A DNA stretch of 64,000 nt from Neolewinella persica DSM 23188 (GTDB taxonomy: Bacteria > Bacteroidota > Bacteroidia > Chitinophagales > Saprospiraceae). The DNA lies in NCBI RefSeq assembly GCF_000373105.1, contig NZ_KB890416.1, forward strand, positions 1 through 64,000. The letters are read 5' to 3'. The position numbers and the translations under genes are program-made. Within the stretch, counting starts at the first letter, position 1. Every line of letters starts with the position of its first letter. Of this stretch, positions 16,477 through 25,844 are shown in pieces. The notes beneath the pieces are model-generated. The model saw nothing but the letters and a program-made list of their open reading frames with translations, had not been told where the DNA came from and searched no databases.

Positions 16477-16833
16477 CAGCCAGTGTTCGCCGGGGCGGAC
16501 GGTCCAGTTGATGCCATGGAGTACCGGGGCGCTGCCCCGGGCCAGGGCCAGGTCTTTAAACCGGAGCAGGGGAGTTGTATCTGGAGGAGATGTATTGATG
16601 GGGCAAAACTAAGTAGTTGCAAGGAATTTACGCCTAAATACTCTACTGCACCTGCCCCGATAGCTATCGGAATACCTTTCTATCCAACCTGTGGCCGCAG
16701 TAGTCTATATGACCAGATGCCGCCTGCGAAACCGCTCAATAAGTGGTAGTCGCCTCAGAAAATAGAGATCAGGAATGATGTCAGCGAACTTGTCTGACCC
16801 ACGGATATGTTACAATTATCAAGAATAGAAAGC

Positions 16834-17349
16834 ATGAAAAACACTTACTGGGCAGGAATCATCGCTGCTGCCATCATCCTAAGCGGGAATTACCTACTCG
16901 GCATTATTAACAATGCAGATGCCCTCGAAATGATCAACGGTAGTCAGCCTACTATCCGTTTCATGTGTTCCGCCGTTATGACGGCAACAGCTACCATTCT
17001 TGCGCTGCTGTTAACCATTTTATCTTTTACCGTTAATCGGGAGGAAAAGCTGAGGAAGGATCACTTCAAACGACTTCGGACAATTGCGAAAATGTGTACA
17101 GGAACTTTCGTTGCGTCAATGATTGGATTGTTGCTGTTGAGCATCCCCTATACCAAAGCAGAAGGAACTAATGAGATTGCAGAATATTTTAGCATCATCT
17201 ATTATGTGATGCAGATGTATGCTGCTTTAATGAGTGCAGCTTTGATTACCATTGTTTTCATGTTGTACGAAACGGCAAAAACCGCCATCGTTTTGGTGGA
17301 CCCGTCATTGGATTCTACTCCAATACTTCGCCAGGTGGAAGAAGAATAA
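16834..17349 (+). CDS. Integral membrane protein of unknown function
   Basis: The 171-residue protein has four predicted membrane segments (near residues 5-25, 42-65, 86-106 and 121-145), separated by a basic cytoplasmic loop (FTVNREEKLRKDHFKRLR). The ATG at 16834 is preceded by a purine-rich GAATAGAAAGC; an in-frame ATG nine codons upstream is possible. It resembles small Bacteroidota inner-membrane proteins without assigned function. No partner is evident; a DJ-1-type gene follows after 85 bases. Confidence 0.65.
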   Translation: MKNTYWAGIIAAAIILSGNYLLGIINNADALEMINGSQPTIRFMCSAVMTATATILALLLTILSFTVNREEKLRKDHFKRLRTIAKMCTGTFVASMIGLLLLSIPYTKAEGTNEIAEYFSIIYYVMQMYAALMSAALITIVFMLYETAKTAIVLVDPSLDSTPILRQVEEE

Positions 17350-17434
17350 AACCTGTTACACTGATGAACCCGAACTTGAGGCAGCGCCCTCCCGTAATAA
17401 CAACAGCATTAGTAAATTAATAAAAAGCTGAATT

Positions 17435-17980
17435 ATGGATATTTCTAAACTAAGAGTGGCCGCTTTGGCGACCAACGGATTTGAAGAAGTCGAATACACC
17501 AAACCACGAAAAGCCCTGGAGGAGGCCGGAGCAACTGTTCATCTCGTCAGCCCTGAAAAAGGTGGCGTCCAGGCATGGGCAACTGACGATTGGGGTGGCA
17601 TCTATGACGTTGATAAGTTACTTTCCGAAACCAATGCGGCGGACTACGACGCTTTGCTGCTGCCGGGAGGTGTCCTTAATCCAGATATCCTTCGTGTCAA
17701 TGATGAGGCACTTTCCTTCGTGAAGCATTTCGCCCAAAATGATAAACCTATTGCCTTCATTTGTCACGCCGGGCAAATCCTTATTTCTGCTGGTCTCATT
17801 AAAGGCCGCAAAGTAACGGGCTATAAATCCATTCGTACCGATTTGCGCGGTGCTGGTGGCATTGTCAGTAATGATGAGCAGGTGGTAGTGGATAATAACT
17901 TCATCAGTAGCCGTAATCCTGACGACATCCCTGCCTTCAATGAGAAAATGCTGGAGGTCTTTGCCAAAATGGCCGCATAA
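17435..17980 (+). CDS. DJ-1/PfpI family protein (type 1 glutamine amidotransferase fold)
   Basis: The 181-residue length is typical. The nucleophile elbow AFICHAGQILISAG carries the reactive Cys followed by His, and LLLPGG lies upstream as expected. GFEEVEYTKPRKALEEAGA at the N-terminus places the conserved Glu that tunes the Cys. Members act as deglycases, glyoxalases, chaperones or proteases in stress response; the exact activity cannot be read from sequence. A strong hairpin terminator follows at 18006-18040. Confidence 0.9.
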   Translation: MDISKLRVAALATNGFEEVEYTKPRKALEEAGATVHLVSPEKGGVQAWATDDWGGIYDVDKLLSETNAADYDALLLPGGVLNPDILRVNDEALSFVKHFAQNDKPIAFICHAGQILISAGLIKGRKVTGYKSIRTDLRGAGGIVSNDEQVVVDNNFISSRNPDDIPAFNEKMLEVFAKMAA

Positions 17981-18005
17981 GACTGTCCATCACAGTCGGC
18001 CTGCT

Positions 18006-18040
18006 AGTGCCCCGTATTCGAAGAACGAATACGGGGCACT
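18006..18040 (+). terminator. Hairpin terminator after the DJ-1/PfpI gene
   Basis: A perfect 15-bp stem (AGTGCCCCGTATTCG and its complement) around loop AAGAA, followed by AATTTTATG. It lies 26 bases past the stop codon. Confidence 0.8.
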
Positions 18041-18100
18041 AATTTTATGTACAACTTAGGTGTAACAAACCAATAGTAACTGGAATAAAGAAAAAAAACT

Positions 18101-18589
18101 ATGAGAAACTTCTTTTCTGTCTTCCTGCTAATTGCTACCTCCATACTCTTCACCTCCTGCGGTGCCGACGGCAACTTAAACGCTGAGCTGATCAAAGGCT
18201 ACGTCGATCAATTCCAGGAGGAGATAATGCCGACCAAGGAAGAATTTCGCCAGATGGCCGAGCAGCAAATCGCTCGTATGCCAGCCGGCGAACAAGCCGA
18301 AGCCCGCGAAGCCCTGGCTGAAACCCTGGCCAACTGGCCAACTAGCGAACAATTAGACAGTCTGGTTGATGGTGCCGTATCAGAAATGCCTACCCGGGCT
18401 GAATTCGACAAAGCAATGGACGAACTGGCCAGAGAAATGCCCGGAGGAGGTTCTCTGCAAAAAGCCATCGAAGAAGCTATGGATGAAATCCCTCAGGGGG
18501 AAGAACTGAATAAGGCCGTAGAGAAGAGCCTGGAGGAAATGGAAAAATCCGCTAAAGAAACTCGGAAGGCGATTAAGGAGAACCGTTAG
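18101..18589 (+). CDS. Lipoprotein with helical, charged repeats
   Basis: The 162-residue protein has a lipoprotein signal (lipobox LFTSC, Cys near 20). The rest is strongly helical and rich in Glu, Lys and Ala, with a loose repeat of the form MPT-x-EEF / MPAGEQ / MPTRAEF / MPGGGSLQKAIEEAM / IPQGEELNKAVEKSLEEM spaced about 20-25 residues. This points to a periplasmic coiled-coil or helical-hairpin protein. No homologous function is recognised. It is flanked by terminators on both sides, so it is a single-gene transcript. Confidence 0.7.
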   Translation: MRNFFSVFLLIATSILFTSCGADGNLNAELIKGYVDQFQEEIMPTKEEFRQMAEQQIARMPAGEQAEAREALAETLANWPTSEQLDSLVDGAVSEMPTRAEFDKAMDELAREMPGGGSLQKAIEEAMDEIPQGEELNKAVEKSLEEMEKSAKETRKAIKENR

Positions 18590-18617
18590 GTCCTCTAATT
18601 CTGGATCAGAAATAGAA

Positions 18618-18650
18618 ACGGCCCACCAGGATTAACTCCGGGTGGGCCGT
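18618..18650. terminator. Hairpin between convergent genes
   Basis: Ten-base-pair stem ACGGCCCACC / GGTGGGCCGT with a 13-base loop, between the lipoprotein (stop 18589) and the E2 gene (stop 18706). It could serve both strands. Confidence 0.65.
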
Positions 18651-18705
18651 ATTCATTACCGTTGGGATCAAGGGTAGACTATGAACTGCCGACTATTGAA
18701 CTAAT

Positions 18706-19998
<1,293 letters not shown>

Positions 19999-20289
19999 AT
20001 TAGTGCAAGATTTTTAGCGATGCTTTAGCCTTGATTAACAGATTACCGGTCCACAGGTTTATGCATTGGGCAATCAGAAGGCAAAGTTCGGCTAAATTTA
20101 TTTAGGGACAAAGTTATATGTCCATTACTAGGTCCGGGCGGTTAAGCTATATCGCCTATTAAGCCCGTAAAATGCCCCAGCGAAAGAATTCACTTTTTCG
20201 GATAGACTACAATCGTAATTCGTTATTCGACAACTGGAGATTTTCAGCAATACCAGCGAGCTATTTCTTATTGTCGGTCAACACTTCCC

Positions 20290-20307
20290 TGCACCTGCGT
20301 TCTCGCC
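20290..20307 (+). repeat. Dispersed 18-bp motif, intergenic copy
   Basis: TGCACCTGCGTTCTCGCC, a degenerate copy preceded by CTTCC. It lies in the 404-base gap between sucB and the TonB receptor; the rest of that gap holds only the terminator at 20339-20368. Confidence 0.7.
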
Positions 20308-20338
20308 TCCTTAACTGCATCAGGTTTTAAACAAAAAA

Positions 20339-20368
20339 AGCCAGGATTCAGTATACTGAATCCTGGCT
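20339..20368 (-). terminator. Perfect hairpin terminator of the TonB receptor gene
   Basis: A 13-bp perfect stem (AGCCAGGATTCAG) closes on TATA. On the minus strand it is followed by a run of seven T. It lies 34 bases after the receptor stop codon. Confidence 0.9.
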
Positions 20369-20402
20369 TCTCTAAATAGAAAATAAGCGACCTAAGTGCT
20401 GC

Positions 20403-23162
20403 TTAAAGTACAAAGCTTAGGCGGGCAAATGCATACCTTCCGTTGGCACCAAACTGCTGCGAGCGGCGGCTGTACAGGAAGCGGCCGTCGCTCTGGTTGG
20501 CCTCAATATTGAGGTCAGGGTAAACGTCGAGCAGGTTGTTAGCTCCAATGGTGAAGCCGACTCGCTTGCTGAATTGGTAGCCGAGGCTGAGGTCGGTTAC
20601 CGTCTTGCCGGCAAATTCCTGGTCGTTGGCCGTAGCGTTGGTTGCCTCATCTACGGCACCGAAGTAGACGTTGCGGAAGAAGACGTTCAGCTTATTGATC
20701 TTGTAGCTCAGCGTCAGGTTGATCTTCGTACGCGGTACGGCACTTTCCAGGAAGATCTGGCTGGTGCGGTCGAAGTAAGTATCCTCAAGGCCTTCCAGTA
20801 CGTCACCGGTGTTGATATTCTGCAGGGTAGTCTGGGCGAAGGTAGCGGCGAGGCTCGTGTTGAGTTTACCGTTGCCGAGCCGGGCGTTGTGCGTAACTAC
20901 GATGTCGACACCGGCGGTGCGCGAGTCGATGGCGTTGGCGAAGAAGGCCGCCCGGTTGGCGTTGGCCTGTTGCAGCAAACGGCTGATCTCCCGCTCCTGA
21001 TCGGTCCCGGTGCCCCCTTGGAAATTACCGGTGAGGACCACCCGGTCCTGAATATCGATAAGGTAACCATCGATAGTAATCGACAGGTTGGCGGAGGGAA
21101 TACGACCGGTGATGCCACCGCTGAAGTTGGTGCTTACCTCCTGCTTCAACTGGGGAATACCAAGCAACTGGGCCGGCCGACTTTCATTGTTGAAAACGCC
21201 GACTTCAAACGCTACCCCGTCAACGAATATCGTTGAGGTAGAATTAAAGTTAAGCTGGTGCAGCGAGGGCGCGCGGAAACCGGTACTGGCTGCGGCGCGG
21301 AGGGTCCAGTTGTCAGAAACCAGGTAGCGGGTGGTCAGCTTACCGTTGACGGTAGAGCCAAAATCGCTGTAGTTCTCAAAACGGCCAGCAAAGCCAAGCA
21401 GGAATTTTTCAGTAAGGTCAGCTTCCAGGTCACCGTAGAAGCCTAAGCTATTACGGTAGGCGTTTACTTCGTTGTTCGGGCTAAAACCGGGAAATACCTG
21501 CGCCCCACCGGGGCGGGCGCGGCCGAGGGGGTCGAATACGGTGCTGATCGGTCCCTGTCCGTCGCGGATCAGGATGGTGTCGCCGCCGTTGGTCTCAAAC
21601 TGGGTGGCCAGGCCGTAGTTGGTGTAGCTGGCTTCTTCGCCGGCGTTGATCTGGTAGTTCTCCAGACGGTACTCGGCACCGAAGGCGACGTTGAGGCCGG
21701 CGAAAATGTCGCCGAAGTAGCGGCGCACGTCAAGGTTAGAGGTGTTCTGAGCGAAGCTGAAGCCACCGGCGTCGAAGGAAGTCGGCGATGCCGATTCCAG
21801 GCTGGCGTTGAGGGTATTGGTAATCAGGTAGTTGAAGCCGTTGGTGCCGTAGACGTTGCTGAAGTCAACGTCCCAGCCTTCGTACTCCCCCTTGATGCCG
21901 AAGCCGAGGCTGGCGTCGTTGATGTTGGAGTTGATCTCGGGCAGGAAGCCGTTGGGGTAGATATCGGTAACCGTACGTTCCTGGTTGGGCAGGCGGTAGA
22001 AACCGGCGGCGTTGCCGCGGCGGTAGTTGAGGCCGCCGAAGGCGTAAACCTCGGCCTGGTCTGCCACGGGCAGGCTGAAGTTCATCATCATGCCGCCGTT
22101 GCGGATGGCCGACTGGCCCACGCGCATGTTGAAGTCGCTGCGCTGCAAGCCCCGCCGCTGAAGTTCGGCATCGGTGATGTTGTCTCCCGGTGCCGCACCG
22201 GAAGCCGGGTTGTTGTAGCCACTAAAGATGGAGCCGCCCCATTCCTTCATCCGGTTGGTGTACTCCCGGTTGTCAAAGGTGCCGGTAAGGTTGATGAAGC
22301 CGCCCTGGTCGCCGACGGCCAGGCCATAGTTGGCGCTAAGTTGGTTGAACTCTCCGTCGATGCTGCCATCCTGCTCGGGGATTTCGCCGCTGAGGTAAGC
22401 GCCGGTTTCGGCGGTGAAGGCCAGACCTTTGTCGTCTTTCAGGATGATGTTGATCACCCCCGCGATGGCGTCGGAACCGTACTGGGCGGAAGCCCCGTCA
22501 CGCAAAATCTCAATCCGCTCAATGGCGGCTACGGGAATGGAGTTAAGGTCAGTACCTACGTTGCCCCGGCCGAAGGTGCCGTTGACGTTAACGAGGGAGG
22601 TGTTATGCCGCCGCTTACCGTTGATGAGTACCAGCACCTGATCCGGACCCAGGCCACGCAGGGAAGCTGGGTCGATGTGGTCCGTACCGTCGGAGATCGT
22701 CTGGGTATTGGAACTGAAGCTGGGGGCTACGAAATTAAGTAGCTGATTAACATTGGTCTGCGCCGAGGAAGACACGAGCTCCTTGACATTAACAATGTCC
22801 ACCGGGACGGGTGTCGTGAGCTTGGTACGTCCGGTAGACCGGCTGCCGATCAGGACAATCTCGTCGAGATCGTTGCCTACCGCAAGCACTACGTCTATTT
22901 TATCTGCATCACCGATCATCATTTCTTTGTTGCCAAAGCCGAGGAAGGAGAAAACCAGGGTGTTGTAGCCTGCGGGCACGGAGATGTCGTACTTGCCGTC
23001 GAAATCGGTAACGGTACCCAGGCTCTGTCCCTTGATGGTGACATAGGCACCGATGAGTGGTTCACCGTCCTCTCCGGAGACGGTACCTGAAATCATACGC
23101 TGCGCAAACAGCGAGGTTGCCGTAAGGAGTATACCTACGGCAAGTAGTAGAAAACGTTTCAT
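20403..23162 (-). CDS. TonB-dependent outer-membrane receptor
   Basis: The 919-residue protein starts at the ATG at 23160-23162 (MKRFLLLAVG); a longer frame upstream has no signal logic. A signal peptide ends at LFAQ, followed by a carboxypeptidase-regulatory-like domain (SGTVSGEDGEPLIGAYVTIKG), then the plug domain with SLRGLGPDQVLVLINGKR and YGSDAIAGVINIIL, then a long beta-barrel ending in an aromatic-rich strand (GRYAFARLSFVL). It would import a large ligand using TonB energy. No SusD-like partner is adjacent, so the substrate may be a siderophore, vitamin or peptide rather than a glycan. It is a single-gene transcript with a strong terminator. Confidence 0.9.
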   Translation of the reverse strand: MKRFLLLAVGILLTATSLFAQRMISGTVSGEDGEPLIGAYVTIKGQSLGTVTDFDGKYDISVPAGYNTLVFSFLGFGNKEMMIGDADKIDVVLAVGNDLDEIVLIGSRSTGRTKLTTPVPVDIVNVKELVSSSAQTNVNQLLNFVAPSFSSNTQTISDGTDHIDPASLRGLGPDQVLVLINGKRRHNTSLVNVNGTFGRGNVGTDLNSIPVAAIERIEILRDGASAQYGSDAIAGVINIILKDDKGLAFTAETGAYLSGEIPEQDGSIDGEFNQLSANYGLAVGDQGGFINLTGTFDNREYTNRMKEWGGSIFSGYNNPASGAAPGDNITDAELQRRGLQRSDFNMRVGQSAIRNGGMMMNFSLPVADQAEVYAFGGLNYRRGNAAGFYRLPNQERTVTDIYPNGFLPEINSNINDASLGFGIKGEYEGWDVDFSNVYGTNGFNYLITNTLNASLESASPTSFDAGGFSFAQNTSNLDVRRYFGDIFAGLNVAFGAEYRLENYQINAGEEASYTNYGLATQFETNGGDTILIRDGQGPISTVFDPLGRARPGGAQVFPGFSPNNEVNAYRNSLGFYGDLEADLTEKFLLGFAGRFENYSDFGSTVNGKLTTRYLVSDNWTLRAAASTGFRAPSLHQLNFNSTSTIFVDGVAFEVGVFNNESRPAQLLGIPQLKQEVSTNFSGGITGRIPSANLSITIDGYLIDIQDRVVLTGNFQGGTGTDQEREISRLLQQANANRAAFFANAIDSRTAGVDIVVTHNARLGNGKLNTSLAATFAQTTLQNINTGDVLEGLEDTYFDRTSQIFLESAVPRTKINLTLSYKINKLNVFFRNVYFGAVDEATNATANDQEFAGKTVTDLSLGYQFSKRVGFTIGANNLLDVYPDLNIEANQSDGRFLYSRRSQQFGANGRYAFARLSFVL

Positions 23163-23385
23163 AACTAGTGCGTTTAATTGATTAATACAGATTTGTTTAA
23201 TGCCTATACAGGTGTAAAGGCAAGACCTCATCTTCCAAACAAGTTGCTTCTCTTGCTTCGGATACAGCTTTAAAATATCTTTAGGTTAGGTTCATTGAGG
23301 AGTAGACAAGGACGGCCATAAGCCAGCGGACTGTTCCTGTAACTTACGGGAAAAATACTAATATATTCGTGGTAAGGCACAAAAA

Positions 23386-23412
23386 AGCCCACTCCGAGGG
23401 TGGGAGTGGGCT
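23386..23412 (-). terminator. Terminator at the end of the tRNA-like array
   Basis: Stem AGCCCACTCC / GGAGTGGGCT with a 7-base loop, followed on the minus strand by six T. It lies about 25 bases beyond the 3' end of the last tRNA-like unit and supports minus-strand transcription of the array. Confidence 0.8.
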
Positions 23413-23436
23413 AACCGCATGCTAGCAGTTGTTGGC

Positions 23437-23589
23437 TGTAAGGGCAGGAGTCGAACCTGCAAAAGGCGGTTAGTCGATAATTCATCGCTCCGGAAGAGCC
23501 GGGCCCTGCCAGAGCCGTGAATCATGATTTATCCCGGATTCCTCACCCGCGAGACAAGCGGGCATGGCTGCCAGTTTCATCACCTTACA
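23437..23589 (-). ncRNA. tRNA-like RNA, type A copy 1, with oversized variable region
   Basis: Read on the minus strand: acceptor TGTAAGG pairs with CCTTACA; a three-pair D arm with loop AAACTGGCAG; an arm CCCGC-TTGTCTC-GCGGG in the anticodon position (GTC at 34-36); a T arm GCAGG-TTCGACT-CCTGC; and G-CCA after the acceptor. Between the anticodon-type arm and T arm lie about 85 bases, against 13-21 in normal class II tRNAs, themselves able to pair (GATAA with TTATC, GCTC with GAGC). The 153-nt length rules out an ordinary tRNA. Position 37 is U, also unusual. Decoding function is uncertain. Confidence 0.65.
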
Positions 23590-23714
23590 AGGTGCAGGTT
23601 GCAGGTTACAAGTTGCAGGTTACAAGGTGCAGGTTGCAGGTTACAAGTTGCAGGTGTCGGAACCTGTAACTTGCAACTTGCAACTTGTAACTTGTAACTT
23701 GCAACCTGTTTCGC
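23590..23714. repeat. Heptad-repeat hairpin between tRNA-like units
   Basis: Tandem 7-mers of the type GGTTGCA / GGTTACA / AGTTGCA on one side face their complements on the other around TGTCGG, making a long hairpin. The same class of repeat fills 23867-23939 and 24093-24161. Confidence 0.8.
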
Positions 23715-23866
23715 TGTAGAGGCAGGAGTCGAACCTGCAAGGGGACGTTAGCCTTGAACTGTTGCTCCGGAGAGGCAAGCCCCTTACGGAGCATCAATTC
23801 GTGGTTTATTCGTGGTTCCCCACCCGCGAGACAAGCGGGCATGGCTGCCAATTTCATCACTCTACA
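23715..23866 (-). ncRNA. tRNA-like RNA, type B copy 1
   Basis: Acceptor TGTAGAG/CTCTACA, D arm with loop AAATTGGCAG, the same CCCGC-TTGTCTC-GCGGG arm as type A and the same T arm, but a different 84-base variable region. That region closes with GGGGA/TCCCC and holds a long internal hairpin (GCTCCG...CGGAGC enclosing AGGGG...CCTCT). The 3' side continues GCGA rather than GCCA. It is identical over its length to the copy at 24162-24313. The compensated acceptor stem relative to type A (two pairs differ on both sides) is evidence of selection on the RNA fold. Confidence 0.65.
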
Positions 23867-23939
23867 ATGTTCAGGTTTCAAGTTGCAGGTTTTTAGTTCC
23901 CGTTGGAACCTGCAACCTGCAACGTGCAACTTGAATGGC
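23867..23939. repeat. Heptad-repeat spacer
   Basis: GTTGCAGG-type 7-mers followed by complementary AACCTGC-type 7-mers form a shorter hairpin between type B copy 1 and type A copy 2. Confidence 0.7.
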
Positions 23940-24092
23940 TGTAAGGGCAGGAGTCGAACCTGCAAAAGGCGGTTAGTCGATAATTCATCGCTCCGGAAGA
24001 GCCGGGCCCTGCTAGAGCCGTGAATCATGGTTTATCCCGGATTCCTCACCCGCGAGACAAGCGGGCATGGCTGCCAGTTTCATCACCTTACA
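23940..24092 (-). ncRNA. tRNA-like RNA, type A copy 2
   Basis: It differs from copy 1 at two bases of 153, both in the variable region; acceptor, D, anticodon-type and T arms are unchanged. G-CCA again follows the acceptor. The A-spacer-B block is therefore a tandem duplication. Confidence 0.65.
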
Positions 24093-24161
24093 AAGTGCAG
24101 GTTGCAGGTTATAAGTTGCAGGTGTCGGAACCTGTAACTTGCAACTTGCAACCTGTTTCGC
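24093..24161. repeat. Heptad-repeat hairpin between tRNA-like units
   Basis: A shortened version of the 23590-23714 hairpin, again closing around TGTCGG. The length difference fits loss or gain of 7-mer units. Confidence 0.75.
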
Positions 24162-24313
24162 TGTAGAGGCAGGAGTCGAACCTGCAAGGGGACGTTAGCC
24201 TTGAACTGTTGCTCCGGAGAGGCAAGCCCCTTACGGAGCATCAATTCGTGGTTTATTCGTGGTTCCCCACCCGCGAGACAAGCGGGCATGGCTGCCAATT
24301 TCATCACTCTACA
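24162..24313 (-). ncRNA. tRNA-like RNA, type B copy 2 (promoter-proximal unit)
   Basis: Identical to type B copy 1. It is the first unit of the array on the minus strand, beginning about 70 bases downstream of a promoter-like sequence at 24382-24413. Confidence 0.65.
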
Positions 24314-24381
24314 TTGTGTCCGGGTTGTAGTCCCGGAAAAACAACGGAACGTTTTCCATCGCTGTGTCCTTTTGACATTGG

Positions 24382-24413
24382 CAAAGATGCAATGATTAAA
24401 GTCAATTGTGCAA
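24382..24413 (-). promoter_or_regulatory. Putative promoter of the tRNA-like array
   Basis: On the minus strand TTG (-33) is followed after 21 bases by CATCTTTG, one mismatch to TAnnTTTG. Spacing and location fit a Bacteroidota promoter reading into the array. Confidence 0.5.
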
Positions 24414-24613
24414 GTATTTTCAATGAATTGGTTGTATTTTTATCATTTGATTAATAATTAGGCATTATACATGTTGAATTGTTAATTGCATATACTCAAT
24501 TTGGCTTTTGATTGAAAAATCACCAATAAGCCACTCGGAATCCCGTTTTTAGCTTGAATATTGGGTCGCACTCATTGCAAAAACCGGACATCATTGCTCT
24601 TTGTCCTTTTCTC

Positions 24614-24631
24614 TGCACCTGCGACCGCGCC
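24614..24631 (+). repeat. Dispersed 18-bp motif, intergenic copy
   Basis: TGCACCTGCGACCGCGCC, one mismatch, 82 bases upstream of nadA. Preceded by a pyrimidine run (CTTTTCTC). Confidence 0.85.
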
Positions 24632-24712
24632 ACACCTTCTTACTAAGCTTAAAGATTAAGCAAACAAAAATAGTAACCGCTACGTTATCTTGTCGTCTCA
24701 AATATAAAAGCC

Positions 24713-25720
24713 ATGTCTGCCGAACTCGACCTTGCCACTAAGAACCTGAACAGAATGGGCTTCCTCGACCTCGAGGTTGACCCGACACTCGACCTGGTGG
24801 CCGAAATTAATAAGCTTAAGAAAGAACGCAACGCCGTTATCCTGGCTCACTATTACCAAGAGTCGGAAATCCAGGACATTGCTGACTATATCGGTGATAG
24901 CCTTGGGTTGAGCCAGCAGGCTGCCGAAACGGATGCGGACATCATCGTCTTTGCCGGCGTACACTTTATGGCCGAAACGGCCAAAATGCTCAGTCCCGGT
25001 AAGAAGGTATTGCTGCCCGACCTGAAGGCTGGCTGTTCCCTAGCTGACAGCTGCCCGGCACCGGTTTTTCGCAAATTCAAGGAAAAGTACCCCGACCATA
25101 AGGTGGTCTCCTACATTAACTGTACGGCTGAGCTGAAAACCCTGACGGACATTTGTTGCACCAGCACCAATGCCCGCCACGTCATCGATTCTATTCCCAG
25201 GGACCAGCCGATCATCTTTGCGCCTGACGTTAATCTCGGTCGCTGGCTGGTGAAAGAAACCGGTCGTGATATGGTGCTGTGGAACGGTTCCTGTATGGTC
25301 CACGAAATCTTTAGTCACGAGAAGATCACCAAGCTGCGGATGAAGCATCCGGAAGCAGCGTTCATCGCACACCCCGAATGTGAAGCTCACATCCTCGATG
25401 CGGCTGACCACGTTGGCTCTACTTCCAGCCTGCTGCGGTTTACCCGCGAAAGTGATTACCAGGAGTTCATCGTTGCTACGGAGCCCGGCATCATCCACCA
25501 AATGGAGAAAGAAAGCCCCGGGAAAACCTTCTACCCTGCGCCACCCAACAACACCTGTGCCTGCAATGAGTGCCCGCACATGAAGCGGAATACAATGGAG
25601 AAGCTCTACCTGTGTATGAAGCACGAAATGCCGGAGATCACTTTGCCTGAATGGGTGATTGAGCAGGGAGTGGCTAGTATAGATCGGATGCTGGAGATTT
25701 CGGCCCGGGCGGGGTTGTAG
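24713..25720 (+). CDS. nadA: Quinolinate synthase
   Basis: It condenses iminoaspartate with dihydroxyacetone phosphate to quinolinate in de novo NAD synthesis, using a 4Fe-4S cluster. The 335-residue length is normal. [20 protein letters not shown] (about 45-64), [12 protein letters not shown] with a cluster Cys near 108, [10 protein letters not shown], and THPECEAH-like [14 protein letters not shown] are all family hallmarks; the third cluster Cys lies in the [12 protein letters not shown] segment. nadB and nadC are not nearby. The second Met (residue 15) is a less likely start. Confidence 0.95.
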   Translation: MSAELDLATKNLNRMGFLDLEVDPTLDLVAEINKLKKERNAVILAHYYQESEIQDIADYIGDSLGLSQQAAETDADIIVFAGVHFMAETAKMLSPGKKVLLPDLKAGCSLADSCPAPVFRKFKEKYPDHKVVSYINCTAELKTLTDICCTSTNARHVIDSIPRDQPIIFAPDVNLGRWLVKETGRDMVLWNGSCMVHEIFSHEKITKLRMKHPEAAFIAHPECEAHILDAADHVGSTSSLLRFTRESDYQEFIVATEPGIIHQMEKESPGKTFYPAPPNNTCACNECPHMKRNTMEKLYLCMKHEMPEITLPEWVIEQGVASIDRMLEISARAGL

Positions 25721-25844
25721 TCTTCCTACGGGTGTTGATTTAGTCAAATGATCAGGTTGGCTTAGGTGCATTCAATCAGACATCCCTATATTGGATGGGG
25801 TAGGAGTCTTCTATTGATAAACTCCACCTGAAAAATAAACACCA

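Noticed and set aside
16647-16664. TGCACCTGCCCCGATAGC, partial match to the 18-bp motif
   Set aside because: Only the first nine to ten bases agree and the GC-rich half is absent.
23606-24307. Open frames through the tRNA-like array (MKLAAMPACLAGG-type peptides)
   Set aside because: They exist only because the RNA units lack stops in one frame; they have no start context or protein-like composition, and they repeat with the RNA.
23437-24313. Repeated units that could be taken for a CRISPR array
   Set aside because: Repeats are 150 bases long and fold like tRNA; the spacers are heptad hairpins, not unique sequences, and no cas gene is present.
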